Part shown: positions 9,940 to 18,468 of the stretch, in pieces
Numbering within the stretch: the stretch's first letter is position 1
Layout of the letters: each line of letters opens with the position of its first letter
From: Tyzzerella sp.
GTDB lineage: Bacteria; Bacillota; Clostridia; Lachnospirales; Lachnospiraceae
Direction: 5' to 3'
Length of the DNA: 64,000 nt
Assembly (NCBI GenBank): GCA_017410145.1
Contig: JAFQRJ010000010.1
Coordinates: forward strand, 1-64,000
Notes under the pieces: model-generated
What the model saw: only the letters and a program-made list of their open reading frames with translations
Database searches by the model: none
Told to the model about the DNA's origin: nothing
Position numbers and translations under genes: made by a program

Positions 9940-10913
9940 GTCAATGCCGCCCCCTTTCTACGTTTGCCTTTCTTTTTCCGACTTTCCATATCTTCGAATG
10001 GATCCAGGCGATTTAAAAATCCTCGCACCGTAAAAACAATGATGGCCGTTAAGATTGATAAAACAATTCCCAGAGCTGCGAAATAAGGATATCGAACTTG
10101 GGTCGTGTCTTGCATAATTCCTGACGTTAAATAGTACCCCATGGTCGGAACTGCTGAGCCACCCGAAATTTTTGAGAATGCATACATCCCATAATCACCA
10201 ATCAGAATGGTGGCAACTCCAGCTGTTAAAAAGGTTTTAAATGTCGGGAAGATCATTGGCATTGTAATATGCCAAAACTCCTGCACCATATTCGCACCAT
10301 CAACTTGTGCAGCTTCTGCAATACTCTCGTCTATTCCACTCATTGCACTGCTATAAAACAAGAATCCGCTTGCCATAGAATAAAAAATATTATAGACAAG
10401 TATGGTAACCAATCGAGTTTCTGCATTTACCAAAAGCCCCATTGCATCTTTCTTTCCCGTAATCATCTCCACCAAAATTGGCCATCCTCTGTCTGCTAAA
10501 TAATAGAATATTGTAATTGCCACCACTGCAGAAATAATAGATGGTAGGAACAATATAATTTTCAGTGGTCTGGATAATGCAAACTTTTTATAAAAATAAA
10601 ACGAAATTATAAGCGATGTCGGCATTGTAATCAAAAAGTTAATAATATAAAATTGTATGGAATTTAATAGCGATGTCTGTAAATACTCGTCTGACAAAAT
10701 GTCTTTGACTACATTGATAAAGTTATTAAATGTCCACGTGATATTCATTTGAATATCATACTCTTTCAAACTAAGTATAATGGAGTTAAAATTTACACCA
10801 ACCCACATGATGCAAAATTGTAAAATAGGAATTGCCATCATTAGACAGTAAAATCTTAAATCTTTTTGCTTCTTTGATTGCAATGTTGATACTTTTTTGT
10901 TGGTAATTTTCAA
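9921..10913 (-). CDS. Carbohydrate ABC transporter permease, MalF-like (CUT1)
   Basis: A 330-residue membrane protein with about six helices. The EAA loop (SIAEAAQVDGANMVQEFWHITMP) lies near residue 220, diagnostic of the binding-protein-dependent permease family. The C-terminal tail is very basic. It is the first permease after the solute-binding protein and overlaps the second permease gene, so the two are probably made in equal amounts and form the heterodimeric channel of a sugar importer. Confidence 0.93.
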   Translation of the reverse strand: MKITNKKVSTLQSKKQKDLRFYCLMMAIPILQFCIMWVGVNFNSIILSLKEYDIQMNITWTFNNFINVVKDILSDEYLQTSLLNSIQFYIINFLITMPTSLIISFYFYKKFALSRPLKIILFLPSIISAVVAITIFYYLADRGWPILVEMITGKKDAMGLLVNAETRLVTILVYNIFYSMASGFLFYSSAMSGIDESIAEAAQVDGANMVQEFWHITMPMIFPTFKTFLTAGVATILIGDYGMYAFSKISGGSAVPTMGYYLTSGIMQDTTQVRYPYFAALGIVLSILTAIIVFTVRGFLNRLDPFEDMESRKKKGKRRKGAALTCEKTR

Positions 10914-10941
10914 TTTAGTTACCTCTTTTCTACGATTTCAA

Positions 10942-12621
10942 TTATTTTAAAATATCCTTATATTCTTTCCATTGATAATTTTTTCGATAATTGAAAATTC
11001 CTTCATAATAATCCCGAGCCGAATATTTAAAAACGCCACTTTCTTTTGTGGTTAAGACATTTGCAACAGCTTCTCCTGCTTCTTGATCTGGTGCATATTT
11101 TGTTCTCATAAGACGAACCAACCGAAAATCTGCAGGTGAATAAGTGTACAGCTCATTTGTATCCATCGGAAGAGCCACTCTTGAATTTTGCATCATTTCA
11201 ATCATAGATTGTGCAAATGATGTTAAACCTTCAGTATCCACTTCATAATCATATGGTTTTGTAAGACTGGTCATCTGTGTGAATTCTGCCATCTGTACGT
11301 CTGTATGAACAAATTGCAAAAATTTCTTTGCTACTTCAATTTTTTCAGGTGCTATATTTGATTTAATAAAACAATATGTGTCAAGTGCTGCTACAACAAC
11401 GTTTTCTGTTCCAACATACTCTTGTGTTGCCTTTGGTAGCGGCATCACCTTGTATTCCATATCTGCATCATATTTTGTAGCATTGGTTCCATATGTCTCT
11501 TTGAATGAAGCAACTGCTTCATTCTCCCACCAGAAACCATCAACCATGATAGCGACATTCTTTTGAGAACTGATGGTAGGATTACGAACAAATTCAAGTT
11601 GTGACTGTGTAATCTTAAAGGAACCTGACAAACTCTTATTTACATTGTAATTACTTGTATCTTGTAAAACAGTTTCGGCAAATTTTGTCGCATAAACAAT
11701 ACCTGGCTGGCGAGACAATTCATAGGCATTCTCTTTTGTAATTTCTACATTTTCTGTTTTAAATTCCATTGTATCCCAGTTGATTGTATCTGTTTTTACA
11801 AGTTCTGCTGTACCTGTAAAGTTAAAGTTCAACATATATTGGTCATAACCCATATTATCAGCTGCCATTTCTGCTACAAGCCATGTAAAGTATTCTTGGC
11901 TTGCTCCTGGAAATTGGAATGGCGTGCAATTGTCTTTTTTTATCTCTTCAAGCAACGCATAGAACTGGTCATATGTAGCAGGCATACCATCGTCATATGT
12001 GCCTGGCTTTCCGTCCGGACCAGTTCCTAATTTGCCACTTGCATTTGTAAAACTGCCATCCTCAGCAATATACCAGCTTTCCTCATCAAACAATGTTGCA
12101 TTATAGACCATACAATAACTACTTTCCCAGAATGGAAGTGCATATATTTTTCCTTCAATCGTTAATGCATTCAGATTGGATTCGTCCATTTTATCTGCAA
12201 TACTTTTTTCTTCTCCAAACTCAGATAAAGTTTCATTCACACATTCAGTTAGGTCTAACATTTTCCCATTTCTTGCCCACCATTGATAAAACACACCTTC
12301 TGTAAAAAACACTTCGTCATGTGTATCATTGCTTAAAACAATATCCTTTAACGTTTCACCTTCCATAGTAGTCTTGTTATTGGAACCGATAATGACCTGA
12401 ACACCTTTTTTCCCTTCTTCAAAAGAGACATCCTTGTACTTTTCTTCAAACTTTTCAATGGCGGATTCGAGCCATTCCGTGCCAACGCCACCATTCCAGT
12501 TTCCAACCGTTAAAGTTGTTTTACTAGAATCTAGTTCCACCGTACTACGAGCTCCACATCCTACTGTAGTAAATAATAGAGATACGCTCAATAATAATGT
12601 TGCAAATCTTTTTAATTTCAT
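10942..12621 (-). CDS. Extracellular solute-binding lipoprotein (family 1, sugar ABC importer)
   Basis: A 559-residue lipoprotein; the signal peptide ends at a lipobox with Cys 22 (TTVGC). The rest has the two-lobe pattern of family 1 sugar-binding proteins: an early TLTVGNWNGG strand, GKIYALPFWESSYCMVYNATLF in the middle, NVAIMVDGFWWENEA and a helical C-terminal lobe. It is longer than the usual 420-450 residues, matching the large oligosaccharide-binding members. It lies 29 bp upstream of the MalF-like permease and presents its ligand to that importer. The ligand is unknown; the neighbouring GH35 suggests a beta-galactose-containing oligosaccharide. Confidence 0.92.
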   Translation of the reverse strand: MKLKRFATLLLSVSLLFTTVGCGARSTVELDSSKTTLTVGNWNGGVGTEWLESAIEKFEEKYKDVSFEEGKKGVQVIIGSNNKTTMEGETLKDIVLSNDTHDEVFFTEGVFYQWWARNGKMLDLTECVNETLSEFGEEKSIADKMDESNLNALTIEGKIYALPFWESSYCMVYNATLFDEESWYIAEDGSFTNASGKLGTGPDGKPGTYDDGMPATYDQFYALLEEIKKDNCTPFQFPGASQEYFTWLVAEMAADNMGYDQYMLNFNFTGTAELVKTDTINWDTMEFKTENVEITKENAYELSRQPGIVYATKFAETVLQDTSNYNVNKSLSGSFKITQSQLEFVRNPTISSQKNVAIMVDGFWWENEAVASFKETYGTNATKYDADMEYKVMPLPKATQEYVGTENVVVAALDTYCFIKSNIAPEKIEVAKKFLQFVHTDVQMAEFTQMTSLTKPYDYEVDTEGLTSFAQSMIEMMQNSRVALPMDTNELYTYSPADFRLVRLMRTKYAPDQEAGEAVANVLTTKESGVFKYSARDYYEGIFNYRKNYQWKEYKDILK

Positions 12622-12637
12622 TTTCCTAACCTCCTGT

Positions 12638-14458
12638 TTATTTAACCAAAACTTCTTTTCCGTTATATTTTATACTTGTAATCTCAACAACATCTCCTGC
12701 AAAAAAATCATACATGTTAATTGTAATTACTCCAAATTTATTAATTTCGCTAAAATAAAAATCTTTTGTAACCTCTTTATTTGGATTCGGAACGGTATCT
12801 GCTGCCTCTGGATAATTGTCAACCTTCTCTTCGCAAATCCAATACAACTTATTTCCGGCGTCAATACGTCGTCCCCATGTTCCGTTTCCTTCTACTTTTT
12901 CCCCGAAAATATCGGATACTTTATAGGTAACACTCAAAGTAACATCTGTATAACGTGGTATCCCGGTCAGCATTGTTTGTACTTTGAAGGTTTCACTAAT
13001 TTTTCCTTCACTTACAAAAATACCATTACCTTCCGGCACACGAGCAGTTTTTACATCTGTAACAATCATTAGTTCGTCTTTATTAAAATCGATAGGTGTC
13101 AAAGTAAATTTGCCATCTTTCACCTCAACGGTAAACTTAGATGTTTTAGTTTGTGTTGGAAGTGGTATCTCAGTTGCTTTGTAGTCTGCATTGATGTCAT
13201 ACTCGTTCAGCCATACAAATGGTCCGCTATCTGGGTTCGATCCCGCAATTCGTCTTCCCCACATACCATTTCCTTCCAATACACCTCCTGCAGCATCACA
13301 GACATAATAGGTAACACTTACAGTGTGTGTTCCATCGCTTAACTTTACGGGAAGTTCAAACTTGTATTCATCTGGTGCCTCTATATAATATTCACCCGGA
13401 GAACGAAATACTGCAAGAAAGCGATCTAATGATGTGACATCAAGTTTCTCCACTTCTTCTACATCATTTGCTATACCACCTGCTGAATTCAAAACAGTCT
13501 TACCGTTATATGTAATATCAGCCACAACAATTCTGTCACCAATACTAAAATCATAAACCGGAATTAGTACATTTCCTCCTCTATCCACAGTTAATTTCAT
13601 AGTCGTTTTATATATCTCATCAGAATTTGGTATTGTACCGCCACTTTTTTCAAATCCTTCAACTGTAGTATCACAGAACCAAAAATATTGGTCGCCCTTA
13701 TCAAGAATTCGACGTCCCCATGTTCCATTTCCTGTCATACGATTACCATTCGAATCCATAAGATACATGGAAACTTCCAAATCATAGATACCTTTTTTTA
13801 AATTTGATCCTACTTTGAAAATACCTTGTGTTTTGCCATCCCCAATATAAACAGCTGGATATTGTGCCAAAAGTGACATATCAAATACGCGCCCATTTTT
13901 ATACGTATATACACTTTCGGAAGATAACAATAATTTATTTCCATTCGATGTTCCAACTGCAACAACGGTAATCATTTGTTCTGATAAATTAGTGATTGGA
14001 ACGCGATATACTCCATCCTCGCTTTTTTTAGCAATTTGAATTCCATTCCCATCATGTGCATCATAGGAATAACTTATTGCACCATCAACAGGTAACCATG
14101 AAAAATATAATTTATTTTCATAACCTTCCACACCGACAATTGCCTTTTTCATAAAAGACGCAACAACTTCTATTGTTCCGATGTCTTTGCGTTCTCCATT
14201 CTCATTCAAATAACGAACTGTTACGGTAAATTCTCCATCATGTTCAAATGCGGATGTCAAATCATAGTTTGTCTTATCAGTATGTCTACCACCGTTTCCC
14301 AAGTCCACCTCATAAGAACATGCATCTTTTACTTCATTCCACATTAGAACACCTTTTTCAAGTTTTAATGAATCTGCTGCTGACTGCCTTCCGCACCCCG
14401 AAACAAATAATGCAAAAAATAAAATTGTTGTTATGAGTGCTGAAATTTGTTTTTTCAT
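12638..14458 (-). CDS. Lipoprotein with three GNGxWGRRI repeats, first gene of the sugar operon
   Basis: A 606-residue lipoprotein (Cys 22 in SGCGRQ). The ATG at 14458 is preferred over the one at 14464 because GGGAG then sits seven bases upstream. Residues about 40-190 look like two fibronectin/Ig-like domains. The remainder is three repeats of about 125-145 residues, each with E/TGNGT/MWGRRI, an aromatic W or F-W patch a few residues on, and an ITSIKYNGK-like strand at the end. I do not recognise this repeat as a named domain. The repeated Trp and aromatic positions would suit carbohydrate binding. As the first gene behind the promoter at 14525-14553, it probably works with the binding protein at the cell surface. 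Confidence 0.75.
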   Translation of the reverse strand: MKKQISALITTILFFALFVSGCGRQSAADSLKLEKGVLMWNEVKDACSYEVDLGNGGRHTDKTNYDLTSAFEHDGEFTVTVRYLNENGERKDIGTIEVVASFMKKAIVGVEGYENKLYFSWLPVDGAISYSYDAHDGNGIQIAKKSEDGVYRVPITNLSEQMITVVAVGTSNGNKLLLSSESVYTYKNGRVFDMSLLAQYPAVYIGDGKTQGIFKVGSNLKKGIYDLEVSMYLMDSNGNRMTGNGTWGRRILDKGDQYFWFCDTTVEGFEKSGGTIPNSDEIYKTTMKLTVDRGGNVLIPVYDFSIGDRIVVADITYNGKTVLNSAGGIANDVEEVEKLDVTSLDRFLAVFRSPGEYYIEAPDEYKFELPVKLSDGTHTVSVTYYVCDAAGGVLEGNGMWGRRIAGSNPDSGPFVWLNEYDINADYKATEIPLPTQTKTSKFTVEVKDGKFTLTPIDFNKDELMIVTDVKTARVPEGNGIFVSEGKISETFKVQTMLTGIPRYTDVTLSVTYKVSDIFGEKVEGNGTWGRRIDAGNKLYWICEEKVDNYPEAADTVPNPNKEVTKDFYFSEINKFGVITINMYDFFAGDVVEITSIKYNGKEVLVK

Positions 14459-14496
14459 CTGCATTCTCCCTCAACTTTTTTCCATATTTTACCTTT

Positions 14497-14511
14497 TATC
14501 ACTCTGTGATA
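14497..14511. promoter_or_regulatory. Perfect palindrome, probable operator of the sugar operon
   Basis: TATCAC-TCT-GTGATA, a perfect inverted repeat with six-base arms and a three-base centre. It lies just downstream of the -10 box of the sugar operon promoter, where a bound repressor would block initiation. The adjacent ROK regulator is the obvious candidate ligand-responsive repressor, but that link is inferred. Confidence 0.55.
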
Positions 14512-14524
14512 TATGGTCTATTTC

Positions 14525-14553
14525 ATTATATATGTAAAAAGAGACGTAGTCAA
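14525..14553 (-). promoter_or_regulatory. Sigma-A type promoter of the carbohydrate operon
   Basis: On the minus strand TTGACT (14548-14553), a 17-base spacer and TATAAT (14525-14530). The -35 box lies inside the terminator hairpin of the upstream ROK gene. The first gene downstream is the triple-repeat lipoprotein. Confidence 0.75.
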
Positions 14554-14564
14554 TACTACGCCTC
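14541..14564 (-). terminator. Hairpin terminator after the ROK regulator gene
   Basis: A 10-bp stem (GAGGCGTAGT pairing with ACTACGTCTC, one wobble) with a four-base loop, followed on the minus strand by a T5 run and on the plus strand by a T10 run. It lies 31 bp after the ROK stop codon and overlaps the next promoter. Confidence 0.75.
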
Positions 14565-14594
14565 CTTTTTTTTTTATTTTATAATAATTTTTTT

Positions 14595-15650
14595 TTAGAT
14601 TACCCTATCAATTTGTCTGTCAATTAAAATCAACGCTGCTCCAATCGCTTTTGCATTTCTATCTAATGCAGAAAGTTTTAAGCTGACATTTTTATTATAG
14701 CTATAATGTTGTAAATATTTTTGCACTGTTTCAAAGATTAGTTCCTGATAATCTGGTTCCGCTATATGCATTATAATTATCTCAGGATTTAACAGTGAAT
14801 TTACCATCGCAATACTTCGTCCAATATAATTGCTTAATTCTTGCATATCAATCTCTGTATCGCGCTTGTTAATATGTTGTCCTAACATATCATGCCATCC
14901 GTCTTCTTTAACATTTAGGATGGTATGATCAAGTTCACCCGCTCTCCCTTGTGAGCCTAAATAAATTTGACCATTTATCATGATAGACATACCCATACCT
15001 AAGCCATAATTATAGTTTACAGCCAACACATCCTTTACGTCACTCTTTTGTAAGACACCGCAATTGCATTCACACTTCATAAGGCAATCCGGGTCATGGG
15101 CTAATACAACATCTACCCGATATCGCTCTTCCATAAGTTGTTTTAACGGAACATTATTCCAATTTTTAATAGAGCTAATGCTAATGGAAATACCTTCCAT
15201 AATGTCTACAATACCTTGCACAGCAAAACCTATACCTATGATTTTCTTGTCACAATATTGAATAATAATTCTGTCTATAACTTTAATTATAGTTTCTAAA
15301 ACAACTTCTCGTTCCGGTTCATCCCATGTTTCTCGAACCTTATATATCACACGACCTTTCATATCTGTAAGAACAACACGTATTCTTTGACTGTTAAGAT
15401 CCACGCCGATAAAATAATTATTTTTTCGATTGATATCAACCAAATCTCTAGTACGTCCGGCTGTCATCTCCTGTTCTTCAACCACAATATAGCCTTCTTC
15501 TAGAAATCGCTTTGTCACCTGCGAAACATGTCCCCAACTAAGTCCCGTCATTTCCTGCAACTCACGTTTTGAAATTGGTCCCTGTTCTTTAATTGTCTGC
15601 AAAATTGTCTGTACACCGCTTCTTTGTGCCAGTGTTTTATGGAATTCCAT
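14595..15650 (-). CDS. ROK-family transcriptional regulator
   Basis: A 351-residue protein with an N-terminal winged helix-turn-helix (about 15-70, ISKRELQEMTGLSWGHVSQVTKRFLEEG) and a C-terminal ROK/ASKHA sugar-kinase-like fold (FIGVDLNSQRIRVVLTDMKG at about 90-110, then LGMGMSIMINGQIYLGSQGRAGELDH). The classical ROK zinc motif CxCGxxGCxE is not preserved; CECNCG occurs earlier instead, so metal binding and true kinase activity are doubtful. It is transcribed just before the sugar operon and separated from it by a terminator plus promoter. It is probably the local sugar-responsive repressor, like XylR or NagC. Confidence 0.88.
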   Translation of the reverse strand: MEFHKTLAQRSGVQTILQTIKEQGPISKRELQEMTGLSWGHVSQVTKRFLEEGYIVVEEQEMTAGRTRDLVDINRKNNYFIGVDLNSQRIRVVLTDMKGRVIYKVRETWDEPEREVVLETIIKVIDRIIIQYCDKKIIGIGFAVQGIVDIMEGISISISSIKNWNNVPLKQLMEERYRVDVVLAHDPDCLMKCECNCGVLQKSDVKDVLAVNYNYGLGMGMSIMINGQIYLGSQGRAGELDHTILNVKEDGWHDMLGQHINKRDTEIDMQELSNYIGRSIAMVNSLLNPEIIIMHIAEPDYQELIFETVQKYLQHYSYNKNVSLKLSALDRNAKAIGAALILIDRQIDRVI

Positions 15651-18290
15651 CTATTTCACCTGTCCTGCTAATACTTCCTCTGCTTTTGCAATTGCATCTG
15701 GGATGCCAGATGGATTCTTTCCACCAGCCTGTGCCATGTTTGGACGGCCACCGCCGCCACCGCCAACAAGAGCCGCGATACCCTTAATTAAATTTCCTGC
15801 ATGTGCACCTTTTGCCATAGCTCCATCTGTAGCCATTGCAATTAAGTTTACTTTATCACCAGCGTTGGATGCAATGACAATCACACCATCGCCCAATTTA
15901 TCTTTGAGTTGGTCTCCCAAATCACGAAGGCCGTTCATATCCACACCTTCTACAGCAGTTGCAAGAAGTTTCACACTTTTTACTTCCTTCACCTGATCCA
16001 TAACATCTCCGAGGGCTTCTTTTGCAGCCTTGCTCTTCATGGATTCGATTTCACTTTGCAATACTTTGATTTCAGCAAGCATATGTTCAATCTTATCTGT
16101 TAAGTTCGCAGGTGTTGCTTTGGCTGCTTTTGCAGCTTCAACTAACGTCTTTTCAATATCTTTGTAGTAAGCAAATACTGCATCTCCGGTAAGTGCTTCA
16201 ATACGACGTACGCCAGCAGCCACACCGCCTTCAGAAACAATCTTAAAGGTAACAATGCTTCCTGTATTTGCTACGTGTGTACCACCACAAAGTTCTTTTG
16301 AGAAATCTCCCATCGAAACCACGCGAACATCTTCTTCGTATTTTTCACCAAAGAGTGCCATTGCACCAGTTGCTTTGGCTTCTTCAATGTTCATAACCTG
16401 TGTTACAACCGAATGATTTGCAGCAATTTCATTGTTTACAATCTCTTCAACCTTAGCAATCTCCTCTGCGGTCATCGCTGAGAAATGCGCAAAGTCAAAA
16501 CGGAGTCTGTCCGGTGTCACTAAAGAACCTTTCTGTTCTACGTGGGAGCCAAGCACCATCTTAAGTGCTTTTTGAAGTAAGTGTGTTGCACTGTGATTTC
16601 CACAGGTATTTGCTCTTTCCTTCGAAGCAACTTCCAAAGTCACTACGTCACCTACTTTAAACATGCCCTTTGTCACTTTACCAACATGTCCGACTTTTCC
16701 ACCTAATAACTTAATGGTATCTGTTACAACAAATTCTGCGTCAGCAAGCTTGATAACACCGGTATCTCCTTGCTGTCCACCCATGGTTGCATAGAATGGT
16801 GTCTCATCTACGAAAATGGTTGCGTTTTCACCTTCTGTAACCGCTTCCACAAGCTCTGTTTCTGTGGTAAGTACGCTAATCTTAGAATCATGTACTAACT
16901 TATCATAGCCAACAAATACGCTGGTAACAGCTGCGTCAATTTCATCATATACAGTTGCATCTGCACCCATGTAATTTGTCACTTTACGTGCAGTACGAGC
17001 TTTCACCCTCTGTTCTTCCATAGCAGCCTTAAATCCAGCTTCATCAATAGAAAAACCTGCTTCCTCTAAGATTTCCTTTGTTAAATCCAACGGGAATCCA
17101 TAAGTATCATACAACTTAAATGCATCTGCTCCTGAAAGTGCAGTTTTACCTTCTGCTTTTAATTCCTCTTGCATAGATGCCAAGATGCTAAGACCTTGGT
17201 CAATTGTTTTGTTAAATTTATCTTCTTCCTGTGTTAATACCTTAAAGATAAATTCTTTCTTTTCATCCAATTCCGGATAACCGTCTTTGGAACCTTCGAT
17301 AACTGTTTCGCTTAATTTTGCTAAGAACTTACCATCAATTCCGAGCAAACGTCCGTGACGAGCTGCACGACGAATCAAACGGCGAAGTACATAACCACGT
17401 CCTTCATTTGTAGGCATAATACCATCTGAAATCATAAAGGTTGCAGAGCGGATATGGTCTGTAATCAAACGGATGGATACATCTTTGTTCTCATCTGTCT
17501 TATATACTACATTTGCGAATTCACAAACCTTGTTGCGGAGCGCACGAATGGTGTCAACGTCGAAAATAGAATCCACATCTTGAACAACAGATGCAAGTCT
17601 TTCCAATCCCATACCTGTATCAATGTTCTTTTGTTCTAATTCCGTATAGTTTCCTTTGCCATCGTTATCAAACTGTGTAAATACGTTGTTCCATACTTCC
17701 ATGTAACGGTCACAGTCACAGCCTACCGTACAGTCCGGTTTTCCACAGCCGTATTTTTCACCACGGTCATAATAAATCTCCGAACATGGACCACATGGAC
17801 CGGAACCGTGTTCCCAGAAGTTATCTGCCTTACCGAATTTAAAGATTCTTTCCGGTGCGATTCCCATCTCTTTATTCCAGATATCGAATGCTTCCTGGTC
17901 GTCTACATATACAGATGGATACAATCTGTCCGGATCTAAACCTACTACTTCTGTTAAAAATTCCCATGACCAAGCAATCGCTTCTCTTTTGAAATAGTCT
18001 CCAAAGGAGAAGTTACCAAGCATTTCAAAGAATGTACCGTGACGTGCTGTTTTACCAACATTTTCAATATCGCCTGTACGGATACATTTCTGACAGGTTG
18101 TGACTCTTTTTCTAGGTGGAATCTCAGCACCTGTAAAGTATGGTTTTAACGGAGCCATACCGGAGTTGATTAATAATAAGCTGTTGTCGTTATGTGGAAC
18201 TAACGAAAAACTTTTCATAGCAAGATGATCTTTGCTTTCAAAGAAATCCAAAAACATTTTTCGCAGTTCATTTACTCCATATTGTTTCAT
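15651..18290 (-). CDS. alaS: Alanyl-tRNA synthetase
   Basis: A class II synthetase of 879 residues. The start at 18290 (MKQYGVNELRKMFLDFF) matches the usual N-terminus; a longer in-frame extension runs out of frame with the small gene in front and lacks support. Visible parts: the catalytic core with RHGTFFEMLGNFSFGDYFKREAI, the editing domain with NHSATHLLQKAL and CGGTH (zinc-binding His and Cys), and the C-Ala domain ending in the glycine-rich GGGGGGRPNMAQAGG. It starts one base after the stop of the 41-codon membrane-peptide gene, and its ribosome site lies inside that gene. No T-box leader is present. Confidence 0.98.
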   Translation of the reverse strand: MKQYGVNELRKMFLDFFESKDHLAMKSFSLVPHNDNSLLLINSGMAPLKPYFTGAEIPPRKRVTTCQKCIRTGDIENVGKTARHGTFFEMLGNFSFGDYFKREAIAWSWEFLTEVVGLDPDRLYPSVYVDDQEAFDIWNKEMGIAPERIFKFGKADNFWEHGSGPCGPCSEIYYDRGEKYGCGKPDCTVGCDCDRYMEVWNNVFTQFDNDGKGNYTELEQKNIDTGMGLERLASVVQDVDSIFDVDTIRALRNKVCEFANVVYKTDENKDVSIRLITDHIRSATFMISDGIMPTNEGRGYVLRRLIRRAARHGRLLGIDGKFLAKLSETVIEGSKDGYPELDEKKEFIFKVLTQEEDKFNKTIDQGLSILASMQEELKAEGKTALSGADAFKLYDTYGFPLDLTKEILEEAGFSIDEAGFKAAMEEQRVKARTARKVTNYMGADATVYDEIDAAVTSVFVGYDKLVHDSKISVLTTETELVEAVTEGENATIFVDETPFYATMGGQQGDTGVIKLADAEFVVTDTIKLLGGKVGHVGKVTKGMFKVGDVVTLEVASKERANTCGNHSATHLLQKALKMVLGSHVEQKGSLVTPDRLRFDFAHFSAMTAEEIAKVEEIVNNEIAANHSVVTQVMNIEEAKATGAMALFGEKYEEDVRVVSMGDFSKELCGGTHVANTGSIVTFKIVSEGGVAAGVRRIEALTGDAVFAYYKDIEKTLVEAAKAAKATPANLTDKIEHMLAEIKVLQSEIESMKSKAAKEALGDVMDQVKEVKSVKLLATAVEGVDMNGLRDLGDQLKDKLGDGVIVIASNAGDKVNLIAMATDGAMAKGAHAGNLIKGIAALVGGGGGGRPNMAQAGGKNPSGIPDAIAKAEEVLAGQVK

Positions 18291-18291
18291 T

Positions 18292-18417
18292 TTACTCTTC
18301 ATCCTTTTCTTCTTTTTTCTTGCGTAAGTATTTTCCGAGCAGAATACCTCCAAAGGCAACTGCCGCGATCACAATCATTTTAAATAATGTTTGAAATAAT
18401 GCTACTAAAAATGTCAT
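18292..18417 (-). CDS. 41-residue single-span membrane peptide, co-transcribed with alaS
   Basis: A short gene with an ideal GGAGG ribosome site seven bases before its ATG. The peptide starts MTFLVALFQTLFKMIVIAAV, continues with a small-residue hydrophobic span ending GGILLGKYL, and ends with a highly charged tail (RKKKEEKDEE). It therefore looks like a membrane peptide with a cytoplasmic Lys/Glu tail. The alaS start codon comes one base after its stop, and the alaS ribosome site is within its last codons, so the two are translationally coupled. I do not recognise a family. A good promoter lies directly upstream. Confidence 0.75.
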   Translation of the reverse strand: MTFLVALFQTLFKMIVIAAVAFGGILLGKYLRKKKEEKDEE

Positions 18418-18439
18418 AAATACCTCCAATCGAAACTTT

Positions 18440-18468
18440 ATTATAACACAATTATTATTTCAATTCAA
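18440..18468 (-). promoter_or_regulatory. Promoter for the small membrane peptide and alaS
   Basis: TTGAAT (18463-18468), 17 bases, TATAAT (18440-18445) on the minus strand. The -35 overlaps the last codons of the upstream hydrogenase gene, and the -10 lies 23 bp before the small gene's ATG. Confidence 0.7.

Noticed and set aside
12434-13072. 212-codon plus-strand open frame
   Set aside because: It lies opposite two well-supported lipoprotein genes and has the composition of antisense AT-rich coding DNA.
18291-18359. N-terminally extended alaS start at 18359
   Set aside because: The extension is the other frame of the small peptide gene and does not resemble AlaS N-termini.
18418-18454. T-box leader before alaS
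   Set aside because: The gap is too short and is occupied by a promoter; alaS is preceded directly by the small membrane-peptide gene.
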